Positions 45,375 to 54,014 of a DNA stretch of 64,000 bases are shown here, piece after piece (the first letter of the stretch is position 1; each line of letters starts with the position of its first letter). The stretch is from DATARH01 sp963712835. GTDB taxonomy: Bacteria > Pseudomonadota > Alphaproteobacteria > ATCC43930 > CGMCC-115725. The position numbers and the translations under genes are program-made. The notes beneath the pieces were generated by a model. That model made no database searches and was not told where the DNA came from. It saw only the letters and a program-made list of their open reading frames with translations. The stretch lies in contig CAVQJJ010000019.1 of the NCBI GenBank assembly GCA_963712835.1, positions 124,001 to 188,000 of the forward strand, in the 5' to 3' direction.

Positions 45375-46505
45375 TCAGCAGCGCGATACCAGATTACCGG
45401 GATGACGCTCGATGCGCCCCGCAAGTTCCAGTTCGAGCAACAAGGTAGCGACAGCGGCGGCTGACAATTGGCATTGGCGCACCAGTTCGTCAACCGCGAC
45501 CGGTGTCGGCGATAGCTTTTCGAGGATCATGTCGAGCCCGGCATCACCGTCGATCGTCGCCGGCGCGGGGCCGGGCAGGGGTGCCGACAAGGGCAGGTCG
45601 CGCTGCGGCGAGGCGCGCCGCGGCAAGGCCGGCGGCAATGGCGCGCCGTGCAGCAGCGGCCCCAATTGCGTGACGATGTCGGCCGCGGTCTCGGTCAGTG
45701 TGGCGCCGTTGCGCAGCAGGTCGTTGCAGCCGCGGCTGCGCGGGTCGAGCGGAGAGCCGGGCACCGCGAATACCTCGCGGCCCTGCTCGAGCGCGAAGCG
45801 GGCGGTAATCAGCGAGCCGGACTTCGCGGCCGCCTCGACGACGACGATGCCGAGCGACATGCCCGAGATGATGCGGTTGCGGCGCGGGAAATGGCGCGCC
45901 TGCGGCTCGGTGCCAAGCGGCAGCTCGGCGACGATGGCGCCGTCGCGCGCCAGCGCATCGTAGAGGCCACGATTTTCCGGCGGGTAGACGACATCGACCC
46001 CGCCGGCGACGACGGCGATCGAGCCGGTCGCCAACGCACCGCCATGCGCTGCCGCGTCGATGCCGCGCGCCATGCCGGAGGCGACGACCACGCCCGCCTC
46101 GCCGAGCCCCGCGGCGAGTTCATGGGCCAGTCGCCTGCCATTGGCCGACGCGTTGCGCGCGCCGACGATTGCGACGATGGGTGCGGCGAGCGGCTCTCCG
46201 CGTCCGAGCACCGTCAACACTGGCGGCGCGTCCTCGATATTGGCGAGCGGCTCGGGGTAGCCGGGCTCACCCCAGCACACGAGTCGCGCGCCGAGCCGGG
46301 CGAGGGCGGTGAGTTCCTTTTCCGCCGCGCCGCGGCTGTACACGGCCAGCTCGCGCCGGCCGAATCGCGGCACGGCGTCGAGCGCCGCCTTGGCCGAGCC
46401 GAACCGTCGCAGCAGTGCATAGAAGGTGACTGGACCGATGCTCTCGGTGCGGCAGAGGCGCAGCCAGTCCAGCCGCTCTTCGGGGTCGAGCTCGCGCGCG
46501 GCCAG
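45375..46505 (-). CDS. dprA: DNA-processing protein DprA (probable CTG start)
   Basis: 376 residues if begun at CTG 46505. DprA loads RecA on incoming single-stranded DNA in natural transformation. The Rossmann core has IVGARNASANGRRLA, GMARGIDAAAHGGAL, VVYPPENRGLYD and FPRRNRIISG. The N-terminal SAM-like region (EERLDWLRLCRTESIGP, ALLRRFGSAKAAL) is in the same frame upstream of the first standard start codon (GTG, 46373), so that GTG is too late. The only start that includes it is CTG with GAGG six bases upstream, after an in-frame TAG. A C-terminal winged helix (about 310-370) ends it. Confidence 0.9.
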   Translation of the reverse strand: MAARELDPEERLDWLRLCRTESIGPVTFYALLRRFGSAKAALDAVPRFGRRELAVYSRGAAEKELTALARLGARLVCWGEPGYPEPLANIEDAPPVLTVLGRGEPLAAPIVAIVGARNASANGRRLAHELAAGLGEAGVVVASGMARGIDAAAHGGALATGSIAVVAGGVDVVYPPENRGLYDALARDGAIVAELPLGTEPQARHFPRRNRIISGMSLGIVVVEAAAKSGSLITARFALEQGREVFAVPGSPLDPRSRGCNDLLRNGATLTETAADIVTQLGPLLHGAPLPPALPRRASPQRDLPLSAPLPGPAPATIDGDAGLDMILEKLSPTPVAVDELVRQCQLSAAAVATLLLELELAGRIERHPGNLVSRC

Positions 46506-46513
46506 AGCCTACC

Positions 46514-47104
46514 TCAAATCTTCGTGAGGGAGATCCGGCTTTCCGTGCCGGCCAGCAGGCGACGAATGTTCTCGTGATGCTTGGCGATCACGAGGATGGC
46601 GATCGCGGCGATAAGCAGCGCCCGCTCGCCGTCGACGACGATACCGGCGAAGGCGGCCGCGACGGCGGTCGCGACGAGCGAGGCCAGCGACGAGTATCGG
46701 AACAAGAGCGCCATCGCGAGCCAGACCAGTACCGCGACAAGCGCCACCGGCCAGGCGATGACGATCAGTACGCCAAGCCCCGTCGCGACGCCTTTGCCGC
46801 CGCGAAACCCGAGCCACACCGGGAACATATGCCCGATCACCACCGCCGCCGCGGCCGTCAGCATCGCTTCGAAACCCCAATTCGCGCCGATCAGCACCGC
46901 CGCCGCACCTTTGCCGACATCGAGCGCCACGGTCAGCGCGGCGAGCGTCTTGTTGCCGGTGCGCAGCACGTTGGTCGCGCCGATACTGCCCGAGCCGATC
47001 TTGCGCACATCGCCGAGCCCAGCGAGCCGCGTCAGGATCAGCCCGAACGGGATCGAGCCGAGCAGGTAGCCGATAACGGCGGCCGCCACGATCCCCAAGA
47101 TCAT
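46514..47104 (-). CDS. plsY: Acyl-phosphate glycerol-3-phosphate acyltransferase PlsY
   Basis: 196 residues, inner membrane, five helices. It makes lysophosphatidic acid from acyl phosphate and glycerol 3-phosphate. The three conserved loops are GSIPFGLIL, GSGSIGATNVLRTGNK and GHMFPVWLGFRGGKGVATGLG. Length is normal. It starts 169 bases after pyrC across a palindromic repeat, and its stop region includes the ribosome site for dprA, so those two are coupled. Confidence 0.96.
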   Translation of the reverse strand: MILGIVAAAVIGYLLGSIPFGLILTRLAGLGDVRKIGSGSIGATNVLRTGNKTLAALTVALDVGKGAAAVLIGANWGFEAMLTAAAAVVIGHMFPVWLGFRGGKGVATGLGVLIVIAWPVALVAVLVWLAMALLFRYSSLASLVATAVAAAFAGIVVDGERALLIAAIAILVIAKHHENIRRLLAGTESRISLTKI

Positions 47105-47118
47105 GCCGCATGTCCTTT

Positions 47119-47244
47119 CCCTCTCCGCCCATTGGGGGGAGAGGGTGGCCGGCGCGGAGCGACGGTCGGGTGAGGTGGGCTCGCGGCGGCGTTTCTGGAA
47201 TCCCCCGCCTCACCCCAACCCTCTCCACCCCCGGGGGTGGAGAG
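47119..47244. repeat. Composite palindromic repeat between pyrC and plsY
   Basis: It contains an 8-bp hairpin (ccctctcc/ggagaggg), inner ggtgagg/cctcacc arms and a perfect 24-base palindrome at 47221-47244 (ctctccaccccc/gggggtggagag). This is the well-known CCTCACCC...GGGAGAGG style of dispersed intergenic element. It could slow or process the operon transcript at this point. Confidence 0.75.
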
Positions 47245-47273
47245 CGGGTTACTTACGCGCAGGCTCACGGCCG

Positions 47274-48576
47274 TCACGCCGTGGCTCGCTCGAAGATCGT
47301 GCGGCCGTCGACGACGCTCAGCTCGAACTCGGCCCTGTACCGGACGGCCGTCGAACGGCGCGTTCTTCGATTTGGAGCGGAACCGCTCGGTCTGCACGCG
47401 GTAGGTCGCGTCGGGATCGAAGACGACGAAATCCGCCGGCGCTCCCGCCGCCAACCGTCCGACCGTGAGCCCAAGAATACGCGCTGGCGCCACGGTCAAC
47501 CGCCGCAGCACGTCGATAAGGCTCATATGCCGGTTGTGGGTGAGCTCGAGCGACAGCGGCAGCAGCGTCTCCAGCCCGACAATGCCGCAGCTCGCCGAGG
47601 AGAACGGCAGGCGTTTCGAATCCTGATCCCACGGCGCGTGATCGCTGGCGATCGCGTCGATCGTACCGTCGGCGAGCCCGGCGACGACTGCCTGGCGGTC
47701 GCTTTCGCCGCGCAGCGGCGGCGACAGCTTGGCGAAGGTGCGGTAGTCGCCGATCGCGGTCTCGTTGAGCGCGAAATAGGGCGGGGCGGTGTCGCAGGTC
47801 ACCGGCAGCCCGCTCGCCTTCGCCTTGCGGATCGCCTCGATCGCGGCCTCGGTCGAGACATGCGCGACGTGGTAGCGCCCGCCGGTAATCGCGACGAGGC
47901 GCAGATCGCGCTCGACCATCATGACCTCGGCGGCCGGCGGGATGCCGGCGAGCCCCAGCCGCGTCGCGATCTCCCCTTCGGTCACTTCACCGGCGCCACC
48001 GAGGCTCGGCTCTTCCGGGTGCTGGATCACCAGCTGGTCGAAGGTGCGGGCATAGGCGAGCACCCGGCGCATCACCAGCGCGTCGGCGATCGCCTTGACC
48101 CCGTCGGTAAAGCCGAGCGCGCCATTGGCCGCGAGCAGGCCGATCTCGGTCAGCTCCTTGCCGTGCATGCCCTTGGTCGCGGCGGCGTAGGTATGGACCT
48201 TGGCGAGCCGCGCCTCGCGGGCGCGCCGCGCCAGAAACTCGACGACCGACACGTCGTCGACCGGCGGTTCGGTGTTGGGCAGCGCGACGATCGTGGTCGC
48301 TCCGCCGGCGGCGGCGGCCTGGCTGCCGCTCTCGATCAATTCGATATGCTCGGCGCCCGGCTCGCGCAGCTGGACGCGCATATCGACCAGCCCGGGCGCG
48401 AGGCACAGCCCGGCGAGGTCGATCACCTCGACATCCGGCCCCAGCCCATCGGCGCTGATGTCGTGCCCGATCGCCGCGATCCGGTCGTCGACGACGATGA
48501 CGTCGCCGACCCTGTCGAGCCCGCTATCGGGATCGATCAGGCGCGCGCCGCGAAACAGTCGCCGAAGGCCGCTCAT
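47274..48576 (-). CDS. pyrC: Dihydroorotase-like protein PyrC (frameshifted near 47331; HxH ligands missing)
   Basis: 433 residues once one base is removed. Type I dihydroorotase fold next to pyrB. The frame breaks after DGRPVQG; dropping one C near 47331 gives EFELSVVDGRTIFE and a stop at 47274. The usual DxHxH metal motif reads VDMRVQLREPG, so both first histidines are lost, while other positions remain (FTDGVKAI, IQHPEEPSL, HVAHVST, SDHAPW). Pseudo-DHOases like this, linked to aspartate transcarbamoylase as structural partners, are known in other bacteria. An active PyrC may exist elsewhere. Ten bases separate it from pyrB. Confidence 0.85.
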
Positions 48577-48586
48577 TTTGTCGCCG

Positions 48587-49544
48587 TCATTTTATTGGCG
48601 GCCCGTTGCCGAGGTCATCGCGCGCCAACAGTTCGAGGCATGCCATGCGAACCGCGACGCCCATCTCGACCTGCTGGCGGATGAGGCTGCGGGTGATGTC
48701 GTCGGCAACCTCGCTGCCGATCTCGACGCCGCGGTTCATCGGGCCGGGGTGCATGATCAGCGCGTCGGGTTTTGCCGCCTTGAGCTTGTCGTAGTCGAGT
48801 CCGAAAAAGTGGAAATACTCGCGCGTCGACGGCACGAACGAGCCGTGCATCCTCTCCTGCTGGAGGCGCAGCATCATCACGATGTCAACCTCCGCCAGGC
48901 CTTCCGCCATGTCGTGGAACACCTCGACCCCGAGATGCTCGACTTGGGCAGGCAGCAGGGTGCGCGGTGCGACGACCCGCACCCGCGCGCCCATCGCGTT
49001 CAACAGCCAGATGTTCGAGCGTGCGACCCGGCTGTGCAGCACGTCGCCGCAAATCGCCACGGTCAGCCCACCGAGCTTCCCCTTGCGGCGGCGAATCGTC
49101 AGCGCGTCGAGCAGCGCCTGGGTCGGGTGCTCGTGGCTGCCGTCGCCGGCGTTGATGACAGCGCAATCGACCTTTTCCGACAGGAGCTGCACCGCGCCCG
49201 AATTCGGGGTGCCGCACCACCAGCACATCGGGATGCATGGCGTTGAGCGTCATCGCCGTGTCGATCAGCGTCTCGCCCTTGCGCATCGACGACACGGCGA
49301 CCGCCATGTTGATGACGTCGGCCCCGAGCCGTTTTCCCGCCACTTCGAACGAGGTGCGGGTGCGCGTCGAGTTCTCGAAAAAGCAGTTGATGAGCGTGCG
49401 GCCGCGCAGCAGCGATTTTTTCTTTTCGGCCTGCCGGTTCATCTCGACATAGGTGTCGGCCAGGTCGAGGACATGGTTGATGTCCTCGGGCGTCAGACCT
49501 TCGATGCCGAGGAGATGCCGGTGCCGATAGGCATGGGAATCCAT
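48587..49544 (-). CDS. pyrB: Aspartate carbamoyltransferase (frameshifted near 49205)
   Basis: 318 residues once one base is removed. It joins carbamoyl phosphate and aspartate, the committed step of pyrimidine synthesis. The carbamoyl-phosphate motif is FFENSTRTRTSFE; downstream blocks are AVINAGDGSHEHPTQALLDALT and MHPGPMNRGVEI. At 49205 one extra base splits VLVVRHP from NSGAVQLLSEKV. The start is the ATG at 49544 (MDSHAYRHRHLLGIEGL). It heads the minus-strand series pyrB-pyrC-plsY-dprA-topA-rnr. Confidence 0.92.
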
Positions 49545-49617
49545 AAGCCCGGAACTATAAGGACACGCCTCTCGCCCAGCAAGGGCGGTGCGTGCCGCAG
49601 ATGCGCCGTGCGGCTTC

Positions 49618-49646
49618 TTGAACATTCGCGCGCCGATTTACATATT
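49618..49646 (+). promoter_or_regulatory. Putative promoter of the DegS-like protease operon
   Basis: TTGAAC is followed after 17 bases by CATATT. A CTTGAA reading of the same -35 resembles heat-shock sigma factor sites, but the following spacing (18) is long for that class. It lies in the 174-base gap between divergent pyrB and the protease gene, in an AT-richer patch. Expression data would decide. Confidence 0.45.
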
Positions 49647-49718
49647 ACCGCAGGAAATTATCCTCATCGCGCGGCGTTTTAGAAACGTTGCGCACACTCA
49701 CGGCAGGACTTTGGACGG

Positions 49719-50840
49719 ATGAAGCGGCTGTTCTCGGCGCTGGTGCTGATGGGCGGGATCGTGGCCCTAGCGGCGCTGGCCATGCATCCGCTGCGCGCGG
49801 CGGCGCCGATTCCCGAATTTTCCGGCGGCGTGGTGCCGAGCCTCGCGCCGATGCTGAAGAACGTGACGCCCGGCGTCGTCAACATCGCCGTCAAGGGGCG
49901 CGAGCGTATCCAGAACCCGCTGCTGGAGGACCCGTTCTTCCGCCGCTTCTTCAATGTCCCGCAAGGGCAGCAGAATTATGCCGAGACCCAGGCCACCGGC
50001 TCCGGGGTCATCGTCGATGCGGCGCAGGGCTATGTGCTGACCAACGCGCATGTCATCGCCAACGAGACCTCCATCGCCGTCACCACCAAGGAAAACCGCC
50101 GCTTTACGGCCAAGCTGGTCGGTCGCGACACCGAAACCGATGTCGCGGTGCTGAAGATCAACAGCGACCATTTGACCGCGGTGCCGCTCGGCGATTCGGA
50201 CAAACTGCAGGTCGGCGATTTTGTCGTCGCGATCGGCAACCCGTTCGGCCTCGGCCAGACCGTGACCTCGGGCATCGTCAGCGCTTTGGGGCGCAGCGGG
50301 CTCGGCATCGAGGGCTATGAAGATTTCATCCAGACCGATGCGTCGATCAATCCCGGCAATTCGGGCGGTGCGCTGGTCGATCTGAAGGGCGATCTCGTCG
50401 GCATCAATACCGCGATCCTTGCGCCCGGCGGCGGCAATATCGGCATCGGTTTCGCGGTGCCGATCGACATGGCGCGCAAGGTGATGGACCAGCTGATCCG
50501 CTACGGCGAGGTCAAGCGCGGCCGCATCGGCGTATCGATCCAGGATCTCACCCCCGATCTCGCCCAGGCGATGAACACCAAGCAGACCACCGGCGCGGTG
50601 ATCGCCAAGGTCGAGTCCGGCTCCGCGGCAGACCACGCGGGATTGAAGAGCGGCGATCTGGTCGTCGCCGCCAACGGCATTCCCGTCCGCAGCGGAACGC
50701 AATTGCGCGACGCGATCGGCCTGACGCGTGTCGGCGACGACGTCAACCTCGTCATCAACCGCGACGGCAACGAGCGCAACGTCGCCGTCAAGATCGAGAT
50801 GGCGCAGCAGGCCGCCACTCGCCCCGGGTCCGGGCGCTGA
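49719..50840 (+). CDS. HtrA-family serine protease with one PDZ domain (DegS/DegQ-like)
   Basis: 373 residues. An N-terminal hydrophobic segment (FSALVLMGGIVALAALAM) is a signal peptide or anchor. The chymotrypsin-like triad is His in LTNAHVIA, Asp in ETDVAVLKI and Ser in NPGNSGGAL. A single PDZ domain (about 265-360) follows, the DegS-like layout, while E. coli DegP and DegQ have two. Likely a periplasmic quality-control protease. The cbpA-type dnaJ gene begins nine bases later, so envelope and cytosolic proteostasis genes share a transcript. Confidence 0.92.
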   Translation: MKRLFSALVLMGGIVALAALAMHPLRAAAPIPEFSGGVVPSLAPMLKNVTPGVVNIAVKGRERIQNPLLEDPFFRRFFNVPQGQQNYAETQATGSGVIVDAAQGYVLTNAHVIANETSIAVTTKENRRFTAKLVGRDTETDVAVLKINSDHLTAVPLGDSDKLQVGDFVVAIGNPFGLGQTVTSGIVSALGRSGLGIEGYEDFIQTDASINPGNSGGALVDLKGDLVGINTAILAPGGGNIGIGFAVPIDMARKVMDQLIRYGEVKRGRIGVSIQDLTPDLAQAMNTKQTTGAVIAKVESGSAADHAGLKSGDLVVAANGIPVRSGTQLRDAIGLTRVGDDVNLVINRDGNERNVAVKIEMAQQAATRPGSGR

Positions 50841-50848
50841 GCGAAACG

Positions 50849-51784
50849 ATGGCGCAAACCCCTTACGAGGTGCTCGGCGTCAAGCCAGACGCCGGCCCCG
50901 ACGACATCCGCAAGGCCTATCGTAAGCTCGCCAAGGAATTGCACCCCGACCTCAATCCCGGCAAGCCCGAGGCCGAGGCGCGCTTCAAGACCGTGAGCGC
51001 CGCCTATGACCTGCTGTCCGACGCCGACAAGCGGGCGCGCTACGACCGCGGCGAGATCGACGAGAGCGGCGCCGAGCGGCCGCGCTATTCATATCGTCCG
51101 CACGCCGAGGGGGCGCAGGGCTGGAAATACAGCTCGCAAGGAGACATGAACCCCGAAAATCTCGAGGATATCCTGTCGATGTTCGGCGGCGGTGGGTTCG
51201 GTGGAATGGGCGGCGCGCGGCGCGGACGCCGTGGCGAGCAATACCAGATGCCCGGTGGCGACCGGCTCTACACGCTGACCGTCGATTTTGTCGAGGCGGC
51301 GGCCGGGGCCAAAAAGCGCCTTTCGCTGTCGCCCGACAGCTGGCTCGACGTGACGATCCCGCCGGGTATCGAGACCGGGCAGACGCTGCGGCTCAAGGGC
51401 AAGGGCGCCCCCGGTATCGGCGGCGCCCCGGACGGCGACGCGATGATTGAGGTACACGTCGTGCCGCATCCCTATTTCCGCCGCGACGGCGACAACATTC
51501 TCGTCGAGCTGCCGGTCAGCCTTGCCGAGGCGGTGCTCGGCGGGCGCGTTGCGGTGCCGACCGTGACCGGGCCGGTAACGATGGCGATCCCCAAGGGCTC
51601 GGACAGCGGCGCGCAGCTGCGGTTGCGCGGCAAGGGCATCCATCGTCGCGGGCACCCGGAAGGCGACGAGATCGTGACCCTCAAGGTGGTGATCGGCGAC
51701 AGCGGCGATGCGGAGCTGGCCGCATTCCTCGAAGGCTGGGCGGCGCAGCATCCAACCGATCCGCGCCGGGGGATGAACTCGTGA
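50849..51784 (+). CDS. DnaJ-class co-chaperone (CbpA-like)
   Basis: 311 residues. An N-terminal J-domain (YEVLGVKPDAGPDDIRKAYR) with HPD at 33-35 that stimulates DnaK, then a Gly-rich linker (MFGGGGFGGMGG) and two beta-barrel client-binding domains. The zinc-finger domain of DnaJ is absent, giving the type II/CbpA layout. It is translationally coupled to the next gene (GTGA overlap), a CbpM-type modulator known to regulate CbpA by binding its J-domain. Confidence 0.92.
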   Translation: MAQTPYEVLGVKPDAGPDDIRKAYRKLAKELHPDLNPGKPEAEARFKTVSAAYDLLSDADKRARYDRGEIDESGAERPRYSYRPHAEGAQGWKYSSQGDMNPENLEDILSMFGGGGFGGMGGARRGRRGEQYQMPGGDRLYTLTVDFVEAAAGAKKRLSLSPDSWLDVTIPPGIETGQTLRLKGKGAPGIGGAPDGDAMIEVHVVPHPYFRRDGDNILVELPVSLAEAVLGGRVAVPTVTGPVTMAIPKGSDSGAQLRLRGKGIHRRGHPEGDEIVTLKVVIGDSGDAELAAFLEGWAAQHPTDPRRGMNS

Positions 51785-52113
51785 TCGGCTTCGACGAATT
51801 GCTACTACGTCTGCGCGGTCTCGAACGCCGCGAGCTGGTGCGCTGGATGGAGAACCGTTGGGTATTGCCCGACCAACAAGGCGAATCCTGGGTGTTCCAG
51901 GAGGTCGATGTCGCTCGCGTCGAATTGATCTTCGACATTCGCCGCGATTTCGCGATCGACGACGAGGCGATGGGGCTGGTGCTGGGCCTGCTCGACCAGA
52001 TCTATGATTTGCGCCGGCAGATGCATCGGCTGTGCGACGCCGTCATGACGCAGCCGCCCGAGGTGCAGGAAGCGATCCGCCACGCTCTGCCGCGAAAGGC
52101 GAACGGCGAGTGA
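51781..52113 (+). CDS. CbpM-like chaperone modulator
   Basis: 110 residues, GTG start inside the cbpA stop. The pattern RRELVRWMENRWVLP, WVFQEVDVARVELIFDIRRDFAIDDEAMGLVLGLLDQIYDLR is that of CbpM/MerR-like modulators: a helix-turn-helix-like N-terminus and a long C-terminal helix. In E. coli CbpM binds CbpA and prevents it from working with DnaK. The position directly after cbpA agrees. Nothing clear is seen in the 116 bases before the next gene. Confidence 0.85.
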   Translation: MIGFDELLLRLRGLERRELVRWMENRWVLPDQQGESWVFQEVDVARVELIFDIRRDFAIDDEAMGLVLGLLDQIYDLRRQMHRLCDAVMTQPPEVQEAIRHALPRKANGE

Positions 52114-52229
52114 GTTTTTCGCGAGTTTAGCGCTCGTTAACGGCAAGCTCCTAAAAATCGCGACAAAGGCGCGAGGCCCGGGCAGGAAAACTGTGTCCGC
52201 CAGTCGCCCGGGAGCGGTTCGTTTTGCGC

Positions 52230-54005
52230 ATGTCGCGGGTGACTTCGATTCTGACGGGCGGCGGTGCGCGGCGCATCATCATCGCCGGCGGGTTGTTGAT
52301 CGCGGTCACGCTCGCCGGCGCCGGGCTCAGCCTTTGGGATCTCTATAACAACGCGATCGACGCCTCGCGCGAAAACACCGCCAATCTTGGTATCGTGACC
52401 GCCGAGGAGCTGTCGCGCTCGCTTGAAGCGGTCGATCTCGTGCTCAGCGAAGCGACACAGCGCATAGCGCATTCGGGGGCTGCCACCCCCGAGGAATTCC
52501 GTCGCGAGATGGCGGGCGAGGCGACGCACGACTTTCTCGTCAATCGTCTGCAGGCGTTGCCGCAACTGAACGCGCTGTTTCTGACCGATACGTTCGGCAT
52601 TCAGGTCAATTCGTCGAATTTCTGGCCGGTGCCCTCGACCGATCTCGCCAATCACGGGTTCTTCAAGGACGCTGCGAAGGCTGACGGCGGAACGCTCGTT
52701 ATCAGCACCCCGGCTAAGAGCTGGACGACGGGACGGTGGTCGCTGTTCATCTCGCGTCGTATCGAAAGCCGTGCCGGCGTCTTCCTCGGCACCGTGCAGG
52801 CGACGATCGAGCTGCACTACTTCGAGGATTTCTATAAAACGCTCAGCCTGTCTGAAGGCGGATCAGTGTCGATCGAACGGCAAGACGGGATGGTGCTGTT
52901 CCGCGATCCGGCGATGGACGAGGTGCTGGGAACTTATGTCCCGCGGAGCGCCCAGTGGTACCGCGTGGTGGCGAAGGGCGGCGGCACCTATGAGACGAAC
53001 GGTTACCTCGACAAGGTGACGCGCGAGATCGCGGTCAGCCCGGTAAAGAACTATCCGCTCATCATGTCGGTAACCGTGCCCAAGCACACCGCGCTCGCGG
53101 CGTGGCGGCGCCAGGCGGGCTTTATCGGCTTCGGAACGATCTGCGCGGTCGTCGTTTTCGCCATCCTGTTCGGCTCGCTCGCGGTGCAGTTCGGCCGCTT
53201 GGAAAAATCCGAGCAGGCGCTATCGACTGCGCTGACCCGGACGGAGCGGGCCGACCGCGCGAAATCGGATTTCCTCGGCCGGATGAGCCACGAGCTGCGC
53301 ACGCCGTTGAATGCGATCATCGGCTTCTCCGAGGTGATCGTGTCGCAGCTTTTCGGTCCGCTCGGCTCGCCCAAATACAAGGAATACGCCGAGGACATCC
53401 TGCGCTCGGGCCGCTTCCTGCACGATCTGATCGGCGACATGCTGGACATGGTCAAGATCGAGGCCGGCCACCGCAATCTGCAGCGCGAAACCTTTGCCTT
53501 CGCCGGCGATATCGACGAGGCGCTGCGCATGCTTCGCCCCCGCGCCGACAATGGCAAGGTCGCGCTCGACCTCGATGTTCGCGACGCGCCGCCGACGATC
53601 AGCGGCGACCGCCGCGCCTTCAAGCAGATCGTGCTCAACCTTATCGGCAATGCGGTCAAGTTCACCCCGGCCGGCGGCACCGTGACGGTGCGCCTGTCGT
53701 CGTCGAACGGCGATGCGCTGATGCAGGTCATCGATACCGGGGTCGGCATTTCGGCGGCCAATCTCGAAAAGCTCGGCACGCCGTTCTTCCGGGTCGAGAA
53801 CAACCCGCACCAAGCCAGCGCGACCGAGGGTACCGGGCTCGGGGTCGCGCTTACCAAGTCGCTGATCGAGCTGCACGATTGGCGGGTCGCCTTTGCCAGC
53901 GAGCTGGGCGCGGGGACCACCGTCACCGTTACCCTGCCCGGCGCGGGACAAGCCGCTGACAAAGAGGGCGAGATCGAGGTTCCGCTGCCGGTGCTTGCAG
54001 CCTGA
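52230..54005 (+). CDS. Sensor histidine kinase with periplasmic Cache-type domain
   Basis: 591 residues from the ATG at 52230 (a TTG two codons earlier is possible). One N-terminal helix (RIIIAGGLLIAVTLAGAGLSL), a roughly 240-residue periplasmic domain with double-Cache features (FWPVPSTDLANHGFFKDA), a second helix near 300-320, then HisKA with the phosphoacceptor His in MSHELRTPLNAIIGFSE and an ATPase domain with NLIGNAVKFTP, DTGVGIS and GTGLGVAL. The kinase core resembles the DivJ/PleC group. No response regulator is adjacent. It is the last gene of the protease-cbpA-cbpM series. Confidence 0.9.
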   Translation: MSRVTSILTGGGARRIIIAGGLLIAVTLAGAGLSLWDLYNNAIDASRENTANLGIVTAEELSRSLEAVDLVLSEATQRIAHSGAATPEEFRREMAGEATHDFLVNRLQALPQLNALFLTDTFGIQVNSSNFWPVPSTDLANHGFFKDAAKADGGTLVISTPAKSWTTGRWSLFISRRIESRAGVFLGTVQATIELHYFEDFYKTLSLSEGGSVSIERQDGMVLFRDPAMDEVLGTYVPRSAQWYRVVAKGGGTYETNGYLDKVTREIAVSPVKNYPLIMSVTVPKHTALAAWRRQAGFIGFGTICAVVVFAILFGSLAVQFGRLEKSEQALSTALTRTERADRAKSDFLGRMSHELRTPLNAIIGFSEVIVSQLFGPLGSPKYKEYAEDILRSGRFLHDLIGDMLDMVKIEAGHRNLQRETFAFAGDIDEALRMLRPRADNGKVALDLDVRDAPPTISGDRRAFKQIVLNLIGNAVKFTPAGGTVTVRLSSSNGDALMQVIDTGVGISAANLEKLGTPFFRVENNPHQASATEGTGLGVALTKSLIELHDWRVAFASELGAGTTVTVTLPGAGQAADKEGEIEVPLPVLAA

Positions 54006-54014
54006 GTTAGCTGG

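Noticed and set aside
47101..47273. C-terminal extension of PyrC through the repeat element
   Set aside because: It arises only from the frameshift near 47331. In the corrected frame the protein stops at 47274.
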